Source: Maricaulis sp.
GTDB taxonomy: Bacteria; Pseudomonadota; Alphaproteobacteria; Caulobacterales; Maricaulaceae
Direction of reading: 5' to 3'
Assembly (NCBI GenBank): GCA_017643585.1
Contig: JAEPND010000003.1
Coordinates: 1 to 64,000, forward strand
Length of the DNA: 64,000 nucleotides
Position numbers and translations under genes: made by a program. Shown here piece after piece: positions 42,676-50,750 of this stretch (the first letter of the stretch is position 1; each line of letters begins with the position of its first letter). The notes below the pieces were generated by a model that saw nothing but the letters and a program-made list of their open reading frames with translations, was not told the DNA's origin and searched no databases.

Positions 42676-43752
42676 ATGTACAGAATTTTGCTGGCGGGTG
42701 CTGCCTCGCTTGCACTTTGCGAGGCCGCAAACGCATGCTCGGTTCTGCCAGACATCCGTCCCTATGCCGAACGGATCGCGTCACTTCAAGAGGCCCGGCT
42801 CGCTCCGTTGATAAGAGACGCCGCATTCATTGAAATCGCCATTCCGATCGCTCACTATCCGCAAGCGGCATTGGATGAGCGCGACCTTCGCCGGATGCCT
42901 CACACTTTCAGGTTTGTCGTTGTCGAACAATTGAAGGGGCAGGGCCCTAGTTCATTTGAGGCCCAGCTCGCAAACGGAGACTATACTGCGCCACCGGACG
43001 ACGCACGGCACCCATGGATGACAAACCGACTGGCTACCCCATACCAAACGGTTTTCTCAACCTGGTTTTGGGACGCTGGCCGAGCGCCGGAGCCGGGCTT
43101 CATTATTGGTGGCAATGGCGATTGTGCCGACGGCTACACCTTCGTGCTCGACCTCGACTATCTCGTCATTCGAAACGAAGCGGGTCAGATCCTGTCGGCT
43201 CACCCCTTCAACTCGCCGACGGACGAATGGGTCATTGCGGTTCGAACCGCCCTCGCCTCACCCGAAGTCGATTTCCCCTGGTCACGCCCCCTGCGCGAAC
43301 ATTTGCGCCATCAGCCCTGGGGCGGGGAGGTCTTGACGGTCGAGGATTGCACCCGCCCTGTCACTCGCAGCGCAGGACTGTTCTCCAGCGACCGGTCCCG
43401 GGACTGGGTTGATGACGGCATTCCGCCGGATATCGAGAGTTTCCAGGACACTCAACAACAGAGTCCAAGCCAGAGGCTCTCCGAGGAGACCGATGCCGAG
43501 CTCACCGAGAGGCTGCGGGCTGACTGGGCCTACTTTGATTCAACCCGCTATCAGCGCTTTCCATTCGACCGTGACACCTGCCAGGTTGGCGCGCGATACC
43601 TGCGCTTGCTGACTCATCAGCTTTTCCCAATCTCCGACGACGAGATCGTCGACTTCACTGGCTATGCCAGCCAGATGCGCCTGACTGGAGACATGCAGAT
43701 ATCGCTGTCTGAGGTGATGACCTTGATGAGTGAGGTAAGTGGCGGCAACTAG
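42676..43752 (+). CDS. Secreted hypothetical protein, unknown function
   Basis: This 358-residue protein starts at the ATG at 42676, five bases after GGGAGG. A signal peptide (MYRILLAGAASLALCEAANA) precedes a mature protein with a few Cys residues (ACSVLPD; GGNGDCADGY; VEDCTRP; DTCQVG) that may pair in the periplasm. The middle contains a segment VVVEQLKGQGPSS… GDYTAPPDD, as in proteins with a Cys-rich secreted N-terminal domain of unknown type. No enzyme motif is recognised. The codon use looks a little less GC-biased than that of cobS, so lateral origin with the neighbouring block is possible. Confidence 0.8.
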   Translation: MYRILLAGAASLALCEAANACSVLPDIRPYAERIASLQEARLAPLIRDAAFIEIAIPIAHYPQAALDERDLRRMPHTFRFVVVEQLKGQGPSSFEAQLANGDYTAPPDDARHPWMTNRLATPYQTVFSTWFWDAGRAPEPGFIIGGNGDCADGYTFVLDLDYLVIRNEAGQILSAHPFNSPTDEWVIAVRTALASPEVDFPWSRPLREHLRHQPWGGEVLTVEDCTRPVTRSAGLFSSDRSRDWVDDGIPPDIESFQDTQQQSPSQRLSEETDAELTERLRADWAYFDSTRYQRFPFDRDTCQVGARYLRLLTHQLFPISDDEIVDFTGYASQMRLTGDMQISLSEVMTLMSEVSGGN

Positions 43753-44465
43753 TCCCGCCGCGCCATTGCCATCAGCACGGTTCGGCGCATGCGTATGATC
43801 AAGAGGACCAGGCCGGCAAACACGGTGAACATGGCCAGGGCCGCTGCGGAGATGATCAGCGGGTGATTGAAATTATCCCGCTCCTCATAGTCCATGATGT
43901 GCAGCATCCACAGGAAATCAAACAGGCGCCAGCGATCATTGCGGTGGGTGACCACTTGGCCCGTCGCCGGTGACACATAGGTCCGCGTGCCTTCCCCATC
44001 CTCGAAATTGACCTGCCAGACCGGGCCCGGCCGTCCATATTCGCGGGGCGGGTCGACGAGGAATTCCACCGACACGATCTCCGGCTCCGCGATATGATCC
44101 GCCAGCGCGACACGACGTGCGGTCTCCTCGTCGATGGGTGACAGCAGCGCCCCGTTGCGAGCATCCACCATCAGGGTCGCACCCACAAGGGGTTCGACAT
44201 GATAGACGGGCTGACCCATCCAGCTGGACAGGGTGACGGTGTGGGCCTGTTCGGCACCGGATCCGGCCAGGGCCTCGGCCGGGCTGATCAGGTCCGCCAT
44301 GTCCAGCGCACTGACAGCCTGTGGTGCAACCAGGTGCTCGCCACGAACTTTCTCGATATCCAGCACGGCCATGCCGAAACCGCCAACGATCCAGAGAATG
44401 ATCTGGATCCCGACAATCAATGCCAGCCATTTGTGGATGCGGACGGCCCAGCGCTGGATAGTCAT
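43749..44465 (-). CDS. PepSY domain membrane protein in the copper operon
   Basis: This 238-residue protein has an N-terminal span (IHKWLALIVGIQIILWIVGG) and a C-terminal span (ISAAALAMFTVFAGLVLLIIRM) with a PepSY-type domain between them (YHVEPLVGATLMVDARNGAL; FEDGEGTRTYVSPATGQVV). RWAVRIHKWLAL matches PepSY_TM flavin-reductase-like proteins. In copper islands such proteins sit beside multicopper oxidases; electron transfer or assembly is likely. Its ATG overlaps the stop of the CusF-like gene by one base. It ends the operon and overlaps the convergent hypothetical gene by 4 bases. Confidence 0.85.
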   Translation of the reverse strand: MTIQRWAVRIHKWLALIVGIQIILWIVGGFGMAVLDIEKVRGEHLVAPQAVSALDMADLISPAEALAGSGAEQAHTVTLSSWMGQPVYHVEPLVGATLMVDARNGALLSPIDEETARRVALADHIAEPEIVSVEFLVDPPREYGRPGPVWQVNFEDGEGTRTYVSPATGQVVTHRNDRWRLFDFLWMLHIMDYEERDNFNHPLIISAAALAMFTVFAGLVLLIIRMRRTVLMAMARRD

Positions 44466-44803
44466 CAGTGCTGGTGGTGCTCGTCGTGTTCGATCTCGGC
44501 AGCGATGACTTCCAGGCCGTTATCGCCATTGATCGCTGTGATGGTCAGGGCCGCTCCGGGTTCGAAGATCGAGATATCGACGTCATCCGCGACCCGGAAT
44601 TCCATCACCATGGCCGGCATGCTGAGCTCCGCCATCGCTTCATGGCGCAACAATGTCGTGCGATTTTCCACGTCCACCGTGCGAACATCGGCCGCCACGG
44701 TCGAGCTGCCCTCGACAGCGTGATGGCTATGCCCATGACCGTGATCATGGTCCGCAGGAATGGTGGTGCTCGTCAGGACGAGCGCAAGCGTTGAAACGAT
44801 CAT
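44465..44803 (-). CDS. CusF/CopK-like periplasmic copper-binding protein
   Basis: This 112-residue protein has a signal sequence (MIVSTLALVLTSTTIPA), then a His-rich stretch (DHDHGHGHSHHAVEG) and a small beta domain resembling CusF (LSMPAMVMEFRVADDVDISI), with Met-rich M-x2-M pairs that can bind Cu(I). The C-terminus is again His-rich (EIEHDEHHQH). It lies between the multicopper oxidase and PepSY genes with 4-base or less spacing. It would bind periplasmic copper and hand it on to the oxidase or an exporter. Confidence 0.85.
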   Translation of the reverse strand: MIVSTLALVLTSTTIPADHDHGHGHSHHAVEGSSTVAADVRTVDVENRTTLLRHEAMAELSMPAMVMEFRVADDVDISIFEPGAALTITAINGDNGLEVIAAEIEHDEHHQH

Positions 44804-44807
44804 CTAA

Positions 44808-46139
44808 CTACCCTTCTGAAATCCCGTCGCGCGCCAGCTCGGATGCCGAAGCCAGTCGCGCCTCCCCTTCCGGATTGGAATACCAGCCCGGATCTGCATC
44901 TCCGGTCAAGCCGGGCCTGACCTTGAGAATGGTGAACATGCCGCCCATCGTGATGTAATCCCGTGGTCCGCGGGCGCCGATCATGGGCAACGAATTTTCC
45001 GGAATGGGCATGTGGCCCATCTCCAGATGCGCGCCCATTTCGCCCATGCCGTCATGGCCCATCGTCATGTAGGTCGGCAGCAGCCCACCAACGGCGCGGT
45101 CAACGCGGCGCGCATCAACGCCGGTCATGTTGGGCAGGTCGTGGCCCATCTGGTTCATCACGTGGTGGGTCATGTGACAGTGCATGGCCCAGTCTCCCGG
45201 ATTGTCAGCAACGAACTCCACCGTGCGGGTCGAGCCGGTCGCGACCAGGACGGTCGTGTCCGGGTGCCGGGCCGTTTCCGGAATGACCCCGCCATCGGTC
45301 TCGGTGATGGTGAAGGCATAACCGTGCAGGTGGATCGGGTGGTGATCCATGGCCGAGAGATTGCCAAAGCGCAGTCGCACGCGCTCACCCTGTGCCGCCA
45401 CAAGCGGCGATGTGCCGGGATAACATTTCGCGTTCATGGTCAGGATATTGAAATCCGCCATCGCATTGGGATCAGGCCGCGACGCGCCGGCCGGCAATGA
45501 CCATTCCGACAGCATGATGGCGTAGTCCCGGTCCGGCAACGGGCCTTCCGGGCGGCGAGGATGCACAACCATCATGCCCATCAGCCCCATCGCCATCTGG
45601 GTCATTTCGTCATGATGGGAGTGGTACATGAAGGTGCCGTGCTGGCGAAAGGTCCACTCGTAAATGAAGGTTTCGCCGGGGTGGATGGCACGCTGGTTCA
45701 GCCCGCCCACACCATCCATGCCCGACGGAAGGATCACGCCGTGCCAGTGCACGGTCGTGGAGGCCGGCAAGCGATTGGTGACATAGATGCGGACCTTGTC
45801 GCCCTCAACCGCCTCGATCGTGGGGCCGTGGGTTCGGCCGTTATAGCCCCAGGTCGTCGCGCGCAGACCCGGAGCAAATTCATGCTCGACCTCCTCGGCA
45901 ACCAGGTGAAAGACCTTCACGCCATTGACGACGCGATGCGGGAGCGTGGCACCGTCCGGTGTCACCACCGGTCGGTAGTCCTGGCCAGGGCGACCCGGGG
46001 CATAGTCGCCAGCGGGGTCGACGGTTACGGAATGGGCGGCGCGGGGCGCGGGCTGGGCGGCGGCGCGACCACCGCTCAATCCTGCTGCAGCCAGGCCGGC
46101 ACTGCCGACCAGAAGGGCGTCTCGTCTGGATATGGGCAT
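44808..46139 (-). CDS. Multicopper oxidase, periplasmic, Tat-exported
   Basis: This 443-residue protein begins with a twin-arginine signal (ISRRDALLVGSAGLAAAGL). The four copper ligand boxes are present: TTVHWHGVI near 130, MYHSHHDEMTQM near 178, HPIHLHGYAFT near 275 and MHCHMTHHVMNQMGH near 320, which together form the type 1 and trinuclear sites. His- and Met-rich loops follow (MTMGHDGMGEMGAHLEMGHM), as in CopA/CueO-type Cu(I) oxidases. It oxidises Cu(I) to less toxic Cu(II) in the periplasm. It overlaps tolC-like gene by one base. Confidence 0.93.
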   Translation of the reverse strand: MPISRRDALLVGSAGLAAAGLSGGRAAAQPAPRAAHSVTVDPAGDYAPGRPGQDYRPVVTPDGATLPHRVVNGVKVFHLVAEEVEHEFAPGLRATTWGYNGRTHGPTIEAVEGDKVRIYVTNRLPASTTVHWHGVILPSGMDGVGGLNQRAIHPGETFIYEWTFRQHGTFMYHSHHDEMTQMAMGLMGMMVVHPRRPEGPLPDRDYAIMLSEWSLPAGASRPDPNAMADFNILTMNAKCYPGTSPLVAAQGERVRLRFGNLSAMDHHPIHLHGYAFTITETDGGVIPETARHPDTTVLVATGSTRTVEFVADNPGDWAMHCHMTHHVMNQMGHDLPNMTGVDARRVDRAVGGLLPTYMTMGHDGMGEMGAHLEMGHMPIPENSLPMIGARGPRDYITMGGMFTILKVRPGLTGDADPGWYSNPEGEARLASASELARDGISEG

Positions 46140-47479
46140 CAGTGATCTCCCGCATCAGCTGACGGGCCTGCAGCGACAGGCATGATGGAAACGGCACCCG
46201 GGGAACCGCCGGCGGCAAGCTGGCGAACAGCGATATCGGCCTGATGCGCCGCAGCGTGTGCGTCGATCCAGGCCAGACCGGCCCGCGTTCGGGTCTCGAA
46301 TGCGTTCAACAGTTCGAACACACCCAGCTGCATGGCGTTGTATTGCAGCAGCGTCTGTTCCAGCAGGGCCTCGCTGGCGGGCAAGAGATCGTCATCGACC
46401 CGCGTGGCCTGCTCCACCGCGAGTGCGTGGACGGAGCGTGCATTTGTCAGAGCCGCCACGATATCTGCCGTCAGCGCGGCATGTCGCTCGAGGGCCTGTT
46501 CGGCACGCAATCTTGCCGCGGCGCGCCTGTGCTGGCCCTGATCGAAAAGCGGCAGCGAGATTTCCGCCATCCAGCCACGCGCCCACTCCCGGTCTTCCCG
46601 CTCGGCGGCAAGGCCGATCTCTGCATGGTCAAGCAGGCTGGCCCAGTTTTCCAGTCCAGCTGCCCGCGAGACGGCTTCTACCTGCGCGCGCGATCGTGCC
46701 AGTGGCAGGCTGGCATCGAGGACTTCATCCTCGCCCGGCAGAATGGCCGGTACCGGAGCAGGAAGCGCCACCGGCAGCTCCTCCAGCCGTACGCCTTGCC
46801 CTGTCAGGCGCTCTAGCGCGAAACGGGCTGCTTCGGCCTGCAGCTGGGCCGTCGCATATTCAAGCTGGACATTGATCAGCATGTTGCGCTCGCGGACACG
46901 GGCGATCGCGGGCCGGTTTCCCGCCGCATCGAGCTCCTCGGCGATCGTCATTGCCGCTTCGGCCGCTTCAAGAATGCGCGCGTAAAGGTCCAGGCGCTGC
47001 CGGGCAGCGACCGCTTCGACCCAGGCGCGCTCCACATCAGCGGTGAAATCAACGAGCCGCAACAGGGCTTCGCTGCGTTCGGCCGCATAGGCCGCGCGCG
47101 CTGTACGTGCCCGCCACGGCGTTGCCGCAACTCCCAGCACGGAGGCGCGAAGATCAACGTCGAGAACCCGGCCATGATCGCCACCGGGCAGGCTGACAAC
47201 TTCAAAAATCGGGTTGCCTGGCCGTGAAAGTGCGTTCAGCTCGGCCGCAGACACGCCCGCCTGCAAGAGATCCGCACGCACAGAGCGGTTATGGACCAGG
47301 GCCAGGTCCACGGCGGCTGGCGCGGTATCGAGCGAACCGGAACCATTGAGCGCGAGCTGAGTCCGCTGAGCGGCCTCGTCCATCACATCCGACGCAACCT
47401 GATCGGGATCAAGCGTGGCGCACCCGCCCAGGAGCGCGGCGGCCATTGCGAAAACCGCTAGAGGTTTGTTGCACAACAT
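46139..47479 (-). CDS. TolC/CusC-family outer-membrane efflux lipoprotein
   Basis: This 446-residue protein has a lipoprotein signal ending in the lipobox LLGGCAT. The body is helical with two outer-membrane-efflux-like repeats (VDLALVHNRSVRADLLQAGV and RARTARAAYAAERSEALLR). It is the first gene in the operon, downstream of a CsoR-type operator, and a CusC-like role in copper or silver extrusion is plausible. No RND pump or membrane fusion protein is in the operon, so it must work with partners encoded elsewhere, or the family here has changed role. Confidence 0.9.
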   Translation of the reverse strand: MLCNKPLAVFAMAAALLGGCATLDPDQVASDVMDEAAQRTQLALNGSGSLDTAPAAVDLALVHNRSVRADLLQAGVSAAELNALSRPGNPIFEVVSLPGGDHGRVLDVDLRASVLGVAATPWRARTARAAYAAERSEALLRLVDFTADVERAWVEAVAARQRLDLYARILEAAEAAMTIAEELDAAGNRPAIARVRERNMLINVQLEYATAQLQAEAARFALERLTGQGVRLEELPVALPAPVPAILPGEDEVLDASLPLARSRAQVEAVSRAAGLENWASLLDHAEIGLAAEREDREWARGWMAEISLPLFDQGQHRRAAARLRAEQALERHAALTADIVAALTNARSVHALAVEQATRVDDDLLPASEALLEQTLLQYNAMQLGVFELLNAFETRTRAGLAWIDAHAAAHQADIAVRQLAAGGSPGAVSIMPVAAGPSADAGDH

Positions 47480-47493
47480 GACCTTGCCCTATC

Positions 47494-47510
47494 ATACCCC
47501 CCGGGGGTAT
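47494..47510. promoter_or_regulatory. CsoR-type copper operator between the copper operon and csoR
   Basis: The sequence ATACCCC-CC-GGGGGTAT is an almost perfect GC-centred palindrome, like known CsoR operators (GTATACCCCC-type with mirrored G run). It lies 14 bases from the TolC-like start and 10 bases from the csoR start, so one repressor could cover both promoters. Regulation by copper is inferred from the neighbouring CsoR gene. Confidence 0.75.
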
Positions 47511-47519
47511 ACAAGAAAC

Positions 47520-47816
47520 ATGGCCATCACAACGTCACCCCCAACAGGGTCCCGCGAAAAGTCGCTGGCCCGCCTCAAGCGGATAGAAGGACAGGTGCGC
47601 GGCGTGGCCCGCATGCTCGAGGAAGACCGCTATTGCATTGATGTTCTGACCCAGCTCTCGGCGGTCAAATCGGCATTGGGCGCCGTTGAGCGGGAAATTC
47701 TCAAGGACCATTCCCGGCACTGCGTGGCGCACGCCATCGACAGCGGAAATGCGGCCGATCAGCACGAGAAGATGAACGAGCTGATCGAGCTGCTTGCTAA
47801 ACACTATCGCCTCTAG
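47520..47816 (+). CDS. csoR: CsoR/RcnR family metal-sensing transcriptional repressor
   Basis: The ATG at 47520 gives 98 residues. The family core is clear: RLKRIEGQVRGVARMLEEDRYCIDVLTQL. The Cu(I) ligand set Cys39, His64 and Cys68 matches the Cys-x24-His-x3-Cys pattern of CsoR, so copper is the likely effector rather than nickel or formaldehyde. It is divergent from the TolC-like/multicopper oxidase operon and an operator lies between them. Copper binding should release the operon. Confidence 0.93.
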   Translation: MAITTSPPTGSREKSLARLKRIEGQVRGVARMLEEDRYCIDVLTQLSAVKSALGAVEREILKDHSRHCVAHAIDSGNAADQHEKMNELIELLAKHYRL

Positions 47817-47838
47817 GCGTGACACCGGCCCCCGCGCG

Positions 47839-47846
47839 CCTAGTTT
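47839..47846 (+). promoter_or_regulatory. Promoter -10-like box 7 bases before the deacetylase start codon
   Basis: CCTAGTTT lies so that a transcript would start near the A of the ATG at 47853. TGACAC stands 15 bases upstream as a possible -35 element, and there is no ribosome binding site. Alphaproteobacteria such as Caulobacter make many leaderless mRNAs, so this is plausible. A GCTAGTTT box has the same position before cobT. Confidence 0.45.
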
Positions 47847-47852
47847 ATCGCC

Positions 47853-48752
47853 ATGCGCGTTTTTTACTCCGACACCTTCAACCTGCCCCTGCCGGACCGG
47901 CACCGCTTTCCCAACACCAAGTATGCGATGTTGCGGGAGACGCTGATCCGCGAAGCGGTGGTGTCCGAGGACATGCTCGAACTGTCACCGCTGGTCGAGC
48001 GGGCGGATGTGCTGCGCGCGCATGACGCGGCCTATGTCGACGCCTTCGAACGCGGGGCGCTGGACGAGAAGGCCATTCGCCGCATCGGCTTTCCCTGGTC
48101 AGAACAATTGGTCACCCGCACGCAGGCCACTGCTGGCGGTGCCGTGGCAGCCGCGCGTGCGGCCCTGGACGAAGGCATCGCCGGACAGCTGGCAGGCGGG
48201 ACACATCACGCGCATCGCGATTTCGGGTCGGGCTATTGCATCTATAACGACTTCGCCATCGCCGCCCTGAACCTGGTCGAGACAGGCGCAGCCGCACGTG
48301 TGGCGATCATCGATCTCGATGTCCACCAGGGTGACGGCAATGCCGCCATCCTGGCCGGACACGAGCGGACATTTGTCTTTTCGATGCATGGCGAAAAGAA
48401 CTTCCCCTTTCGCAAGCATGACAGTGACCTAGACGTGCCGCTGGAGGACGGAATGGAGGATGCGGCCTTTCTGGCAACGCTCGAGGAACACTTGCCAGCG
48501 GTGTTCGCCTTTGCGCCGGACATTGTGCTCTATCAGACCGGGGTCGATGGTCTGGCCGAAGACAAGCTCGGCCGCCTCGCCCTCACCCATGGCGGGCTGA
48601 AACAGCGCGATCGCATGGTCCTGTCCGCCTGCCAGGCGCGGGGGATCCCCGTGTCCATGGGGATTGGTGGCGGGTATGCGGACCCGATCGAGGCCTCTGT
48701 TGAGGCCTATGCCAACACCTACCGCGTCGCGGCAGAGCTCTACGGTTTCTAG
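47853..48752 (+). CDS. Histone deacetylase family (class II/acetoin utilization-type) amidohydrolase
   Basis: This 299-residue protein has the zinc amidohydrolase pattern of the arginase/deacetylase fold: GGTHHAHRDFGSGYCIYND (active-site His pair), IIDLDVHQGDGNAAI (zinc ligands Asp and His), FAPDIVLYQTGVDGLAEDKLG (the third zinc Asp) and GIGGGYAD near the end. Substrates of bacterial members include acetylated polyamines and short acyl-lysines. It converges on the flavoprotein gene, overlapping it by 4 bases. Confidence 0.92.
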   Translation: MRVFYSDTFNLPLPDRHRFPNTKYAMLRETLIREAVVSEDMLELSPLVERADVLRAHDAAYVDAFERGALDEKAIRRIGFPWSEQLVTRTQATAGGAVAAARAALDEGIAGQLAGGTHHAHRDFGSGYCIYNDFAIAALNLVETGAAARVAIIDLDVHQGDGNAAILAGHERTFVFSMHGEKNFPFRKHDSDLDVPLEDGMEDAAFLATLEEHLPAVFAFAPDIVLYQTGVDGLAEDKLGRLALTHGGLKQRDRMVLSACQARGIPVSMGIGGGYADPIEASVEAYANTYRVAAELYGF

Positions 48753-49693
48753 CGCTTGGTCGCCGTGACGACCGCATCGGCCAACGCCCGGCCGCTGAGA
48801 AACGCGGCCTCGACCCGCGCCGCCAGGCACCAATCCCCGGCGAGACCAAGCTGGAGCGCGTCATCCCACAAACAGGCCTGGCCCAGCGGACGCTCGACCT
48901 TGGCATAACGCCAGCGATGCACATCCGCATGCACCGGCTTTGGCACGCTCACCCCGGCGGCGGAACCAAATTGCTCCAGCAGGGGCGGCAGGATCGCCTC
49001 AGGTGCCTCCTCCAGATGTTGTCGTGACCAGCCGGCGCTGGCCTGGACAACCCAGCGCTCGGCATCACCTTCGCGCTGTGGCCGTGACGTTTCCCGCGCC
49101 GCCCAGGCAATGTCACCGGCGCGCTGGATTACCGACTGCGTGTTCGGCAGGGCCTCATCAAAAACGAACATCCCCGTCCAGCACGGCGCGATGTCCACGT
49201 CCTCAAGCCCCGGAAACGCCGCGCCATGGCTGGCGAGGAGATCAAGGGCCTGCACGACAGGCACAGCCAGCAGGACGATGTCAAAGCTCTGCGCTTCGCC
49301 CGTCTCCAGTGACAAAACCCAGCCCGTGCCCTCCCGGCGCATCTGCACGACCCGCTGTCCCGTGCGAACATCAAGGCCGTCGAGCATCGGCTTGACCAGC
49401 CCGCTCATGCCCGGCGTGCCGGTCCACCAGGTCTCGTCCCCGCTGGCGGGGTTGGCCCAGTGCGCCGCGCGCCCGAGCCCGGCCGCGTGATCCAGATAGG
49501 CCGCGAAGCCGGCATCGCGCGCTGTCACGAACTGGGCCCCGTGGTCGAAGCCACCATGCGCGCTGCGGCGTGTCGCCAGGCGACCGCCTGTGCCACGGCT
49601 CTTTTCGAATACCACCGGGTTCAAACCGGATTTGCGGAGTTGGAACGCACAGCTTAATCCGGCCATGCCTGCACCAATGATCGCAAGCGTCAT
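48749..49693 (-). CDS. Renalase-like FAD-dependent NAD(P)-binding oxidoreductase
   Basis: This 314-residue protein has the Rossmann FAD motif LAIIGAGMAGLSCAFQL, the second motif FEKSRGTGGRLATRRSAHGGFDHGAQF typical of renalase and its bacterial relatives, and the C-terminal FAD contact GLAGDWCLAARVEAAFLSGRALAD. Bacterial renalases oxidise isomers of NAD(P)H that block dehydrogenases, so a metabolite-repair role is likely. No signal peptide is seen. Confidence 0.88.
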   Translation of the reverse strand: MTLAIIGAGMAGLSCAFQLRKSGLNPVVFEKSRGTGGRLATRRSAHGGFDHGAQFVTARDAGFAAYLDHAAGLGRAAHWANPASGDETWWTGTPGMSGLVKPMLDGLDVRTGQRVVQMRREGTGWVLSLETGEAQSFDIVLLAVPVVQALDLLASHGAAFPGLEDVDIAPCWTGMFVFDEALPNTQSVIQRAGDIAWAARETSRPQREGDAERWVVQASAGWSRQHLEEAPEAILPPLLEQFGSAAGVSVPKPVHADVHRWRYAKVERPLGQACLWDDALQLGLAGDWCLAARVEAAFLSGRALADAVVTATKR

Positions 49694-49733
49694 CTCTGCC
49701 TCATTGTTTCTGCGGCTAAACCTAGCGCGGGCG

Positions 49734-50582
49734 CTAGCGGAAGAAACCCAGGATCATGCGGGGCGCTTCATTGGCGATCCCCAGCGCCTGAACACCCAGC
49801 TGTTGACGCACCATCATGGCGTTCAGCTTGGCGCTTTCCTCGCCCCGATCGGCATCGACCAGATGGCCAATACTTGCCTCGGTCACATCAGCCTGTTTCT
49901 GCAACAACACCTTCTGGACTTCCAGTGTTCGCAAGGATGTCCCCAGGCGCGACACGGCCGCGTTCACATCCGTCATCGAGGTATCAAACGTATCGATCAT
50001 GGTCTGGTCAGGCTGGGTCAGGATATGCGTCGTATCCGGATACGGCAGCGTGCCGGTCAGCGCGACATCCACAATTCCGCCGCCATCGCTCATGTCCTCG
50101 GCGGCGATCGTCATCGTGTCGCCCGGCGAGGGTCCGGTGACCACGCTGAGATCGTCCGCTCCCGCTTCCAGGATATTGATACCATTAAACGAAGCCGCCT
50201 CCACGAGACGCGTCATCTCATTGCCCAGCGCAACATATTCACCCATCAGATTGCGCCAGCTGGCTTCGTCAAGACTGGTATCGGTGGCAGCGACCAGCTT
50301 GCTCTTCATTTCAATCATGATGTTGGAAATGCCGTCAGCAGCGGCAAGCGCGACCTCGACCACACCGGTGGCAGCATCAATGGAGCGCATGGCCGTCTCG
50401 CGCCCGCCATTGGACGCACGCATGCCCTGGGCCAGGGCCCAGATCGTGCCATTATCCTTGGCACTGCCGACTTTCAGCCCCGTTGCAATCCGAGTCTGGA
50501 CCTCGAGCGTGTCTCGGGTCAGACGATCCAGATGCTGCAACGCTGCATTCGTGTCGGCCATGGAATGAACCGAAAAGCCCAT
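49734..50582 (-). CDS. Flagellin, orphan
   Basis: I place the start at the ATG at 50582, giving 282 residues; a GTG start 18 bases earlier adds a non-flagellin extension. The N-terminal D0/D1 (FSVHSMADTNAALQHLDR, TGLKVGSAKDNGTIWALAQG) and C-terminal D1/D0 (TSLRTLEVQKVLLQKQAD, KLNAMMVRQQLGVQALGIA) are conserved. The protein ends MILGFFR, an unusual tail for flagellin. The variable middle is short. It is exported by the flagellar apparatus and polymerises into the filament. No flagellar genes are adjacent. Confidence 0.9.
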   Translation of the reverse strand: MGFSVHSMADTNAALQHLDRLTRDTLEVQTRIATGLKVGSAKDNGTIWALAQGMRASNGGRETAMRSIDAATGVVEVALAAADGISNIMIEMKSKLVAATDTSLDEASWRNLMGEYVALGNEMTRLVEAASFNGINILEAGADDLSVVTGPSPGDTMTIAAEDMSDGGGIVDVALTGTLPYPDTTHILTQPDQTMIDTFDTSMTDVNAAVSRLGTSLRTLEVQKVLLQKQADVTEASIGHLVDADRGEESAKLNAMMVRQQLGVQALGIANEAPRMILGFFR

Positions 50583-50677
50583 CCAGCCAACTCTCGCCAC
50601 CTACGGTATCTGCCGGTTTTCCGGTCAGATCTCTGGCCCCGCTTATACGGGTGCCAGCCTTCAGTGTGCCGAAACAG

Positions 50678-50694
50678 GGTTAGCAGAAGGTTGA
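50678..50694 (-). promoter_or_regulatory. Candidate CtrA-type box upstream of the flagellin gene
   Basis: On the minus strand it reads TCAACC-N5-CTAACC, the same direct-repeat layout and one mismatch per half as the box before motA. It lies about 96 bases before the flagellin start. Both genes are flagellar, which supports shared control; CtrA itself is inference. Confidence 0.42.
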
Positions 50695-50736
50695 TGCAAT
50701 TGACCGTTCTTGCCCCTCGCAATTGCCCACGAAACC

Positions 50737-50744
50737 GCTAGTTT
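50737..50744 (+). promoter_or_regulatory. Promoter -10-like box 7 bases before the cobT start codon
   Basis: GCTAGTTT ends 6 bases before the cobT ATG, with no ribosome site in between, the same layout as before the deacetylase gene. It suggests leaderless transcription; a -35 element is not obvious. Confidence 0.4.
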
Positions 50745-50750
50745 GCCAGT

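Noticed and set aside
50640-50670. A sigma-54 promoter (TGGCAC ... AAGC) before the flagellin gene
   Set aside because: The GG to GC spacing is one base too long for sigma-54, and the -12 half is AAGC rather than TTGC.
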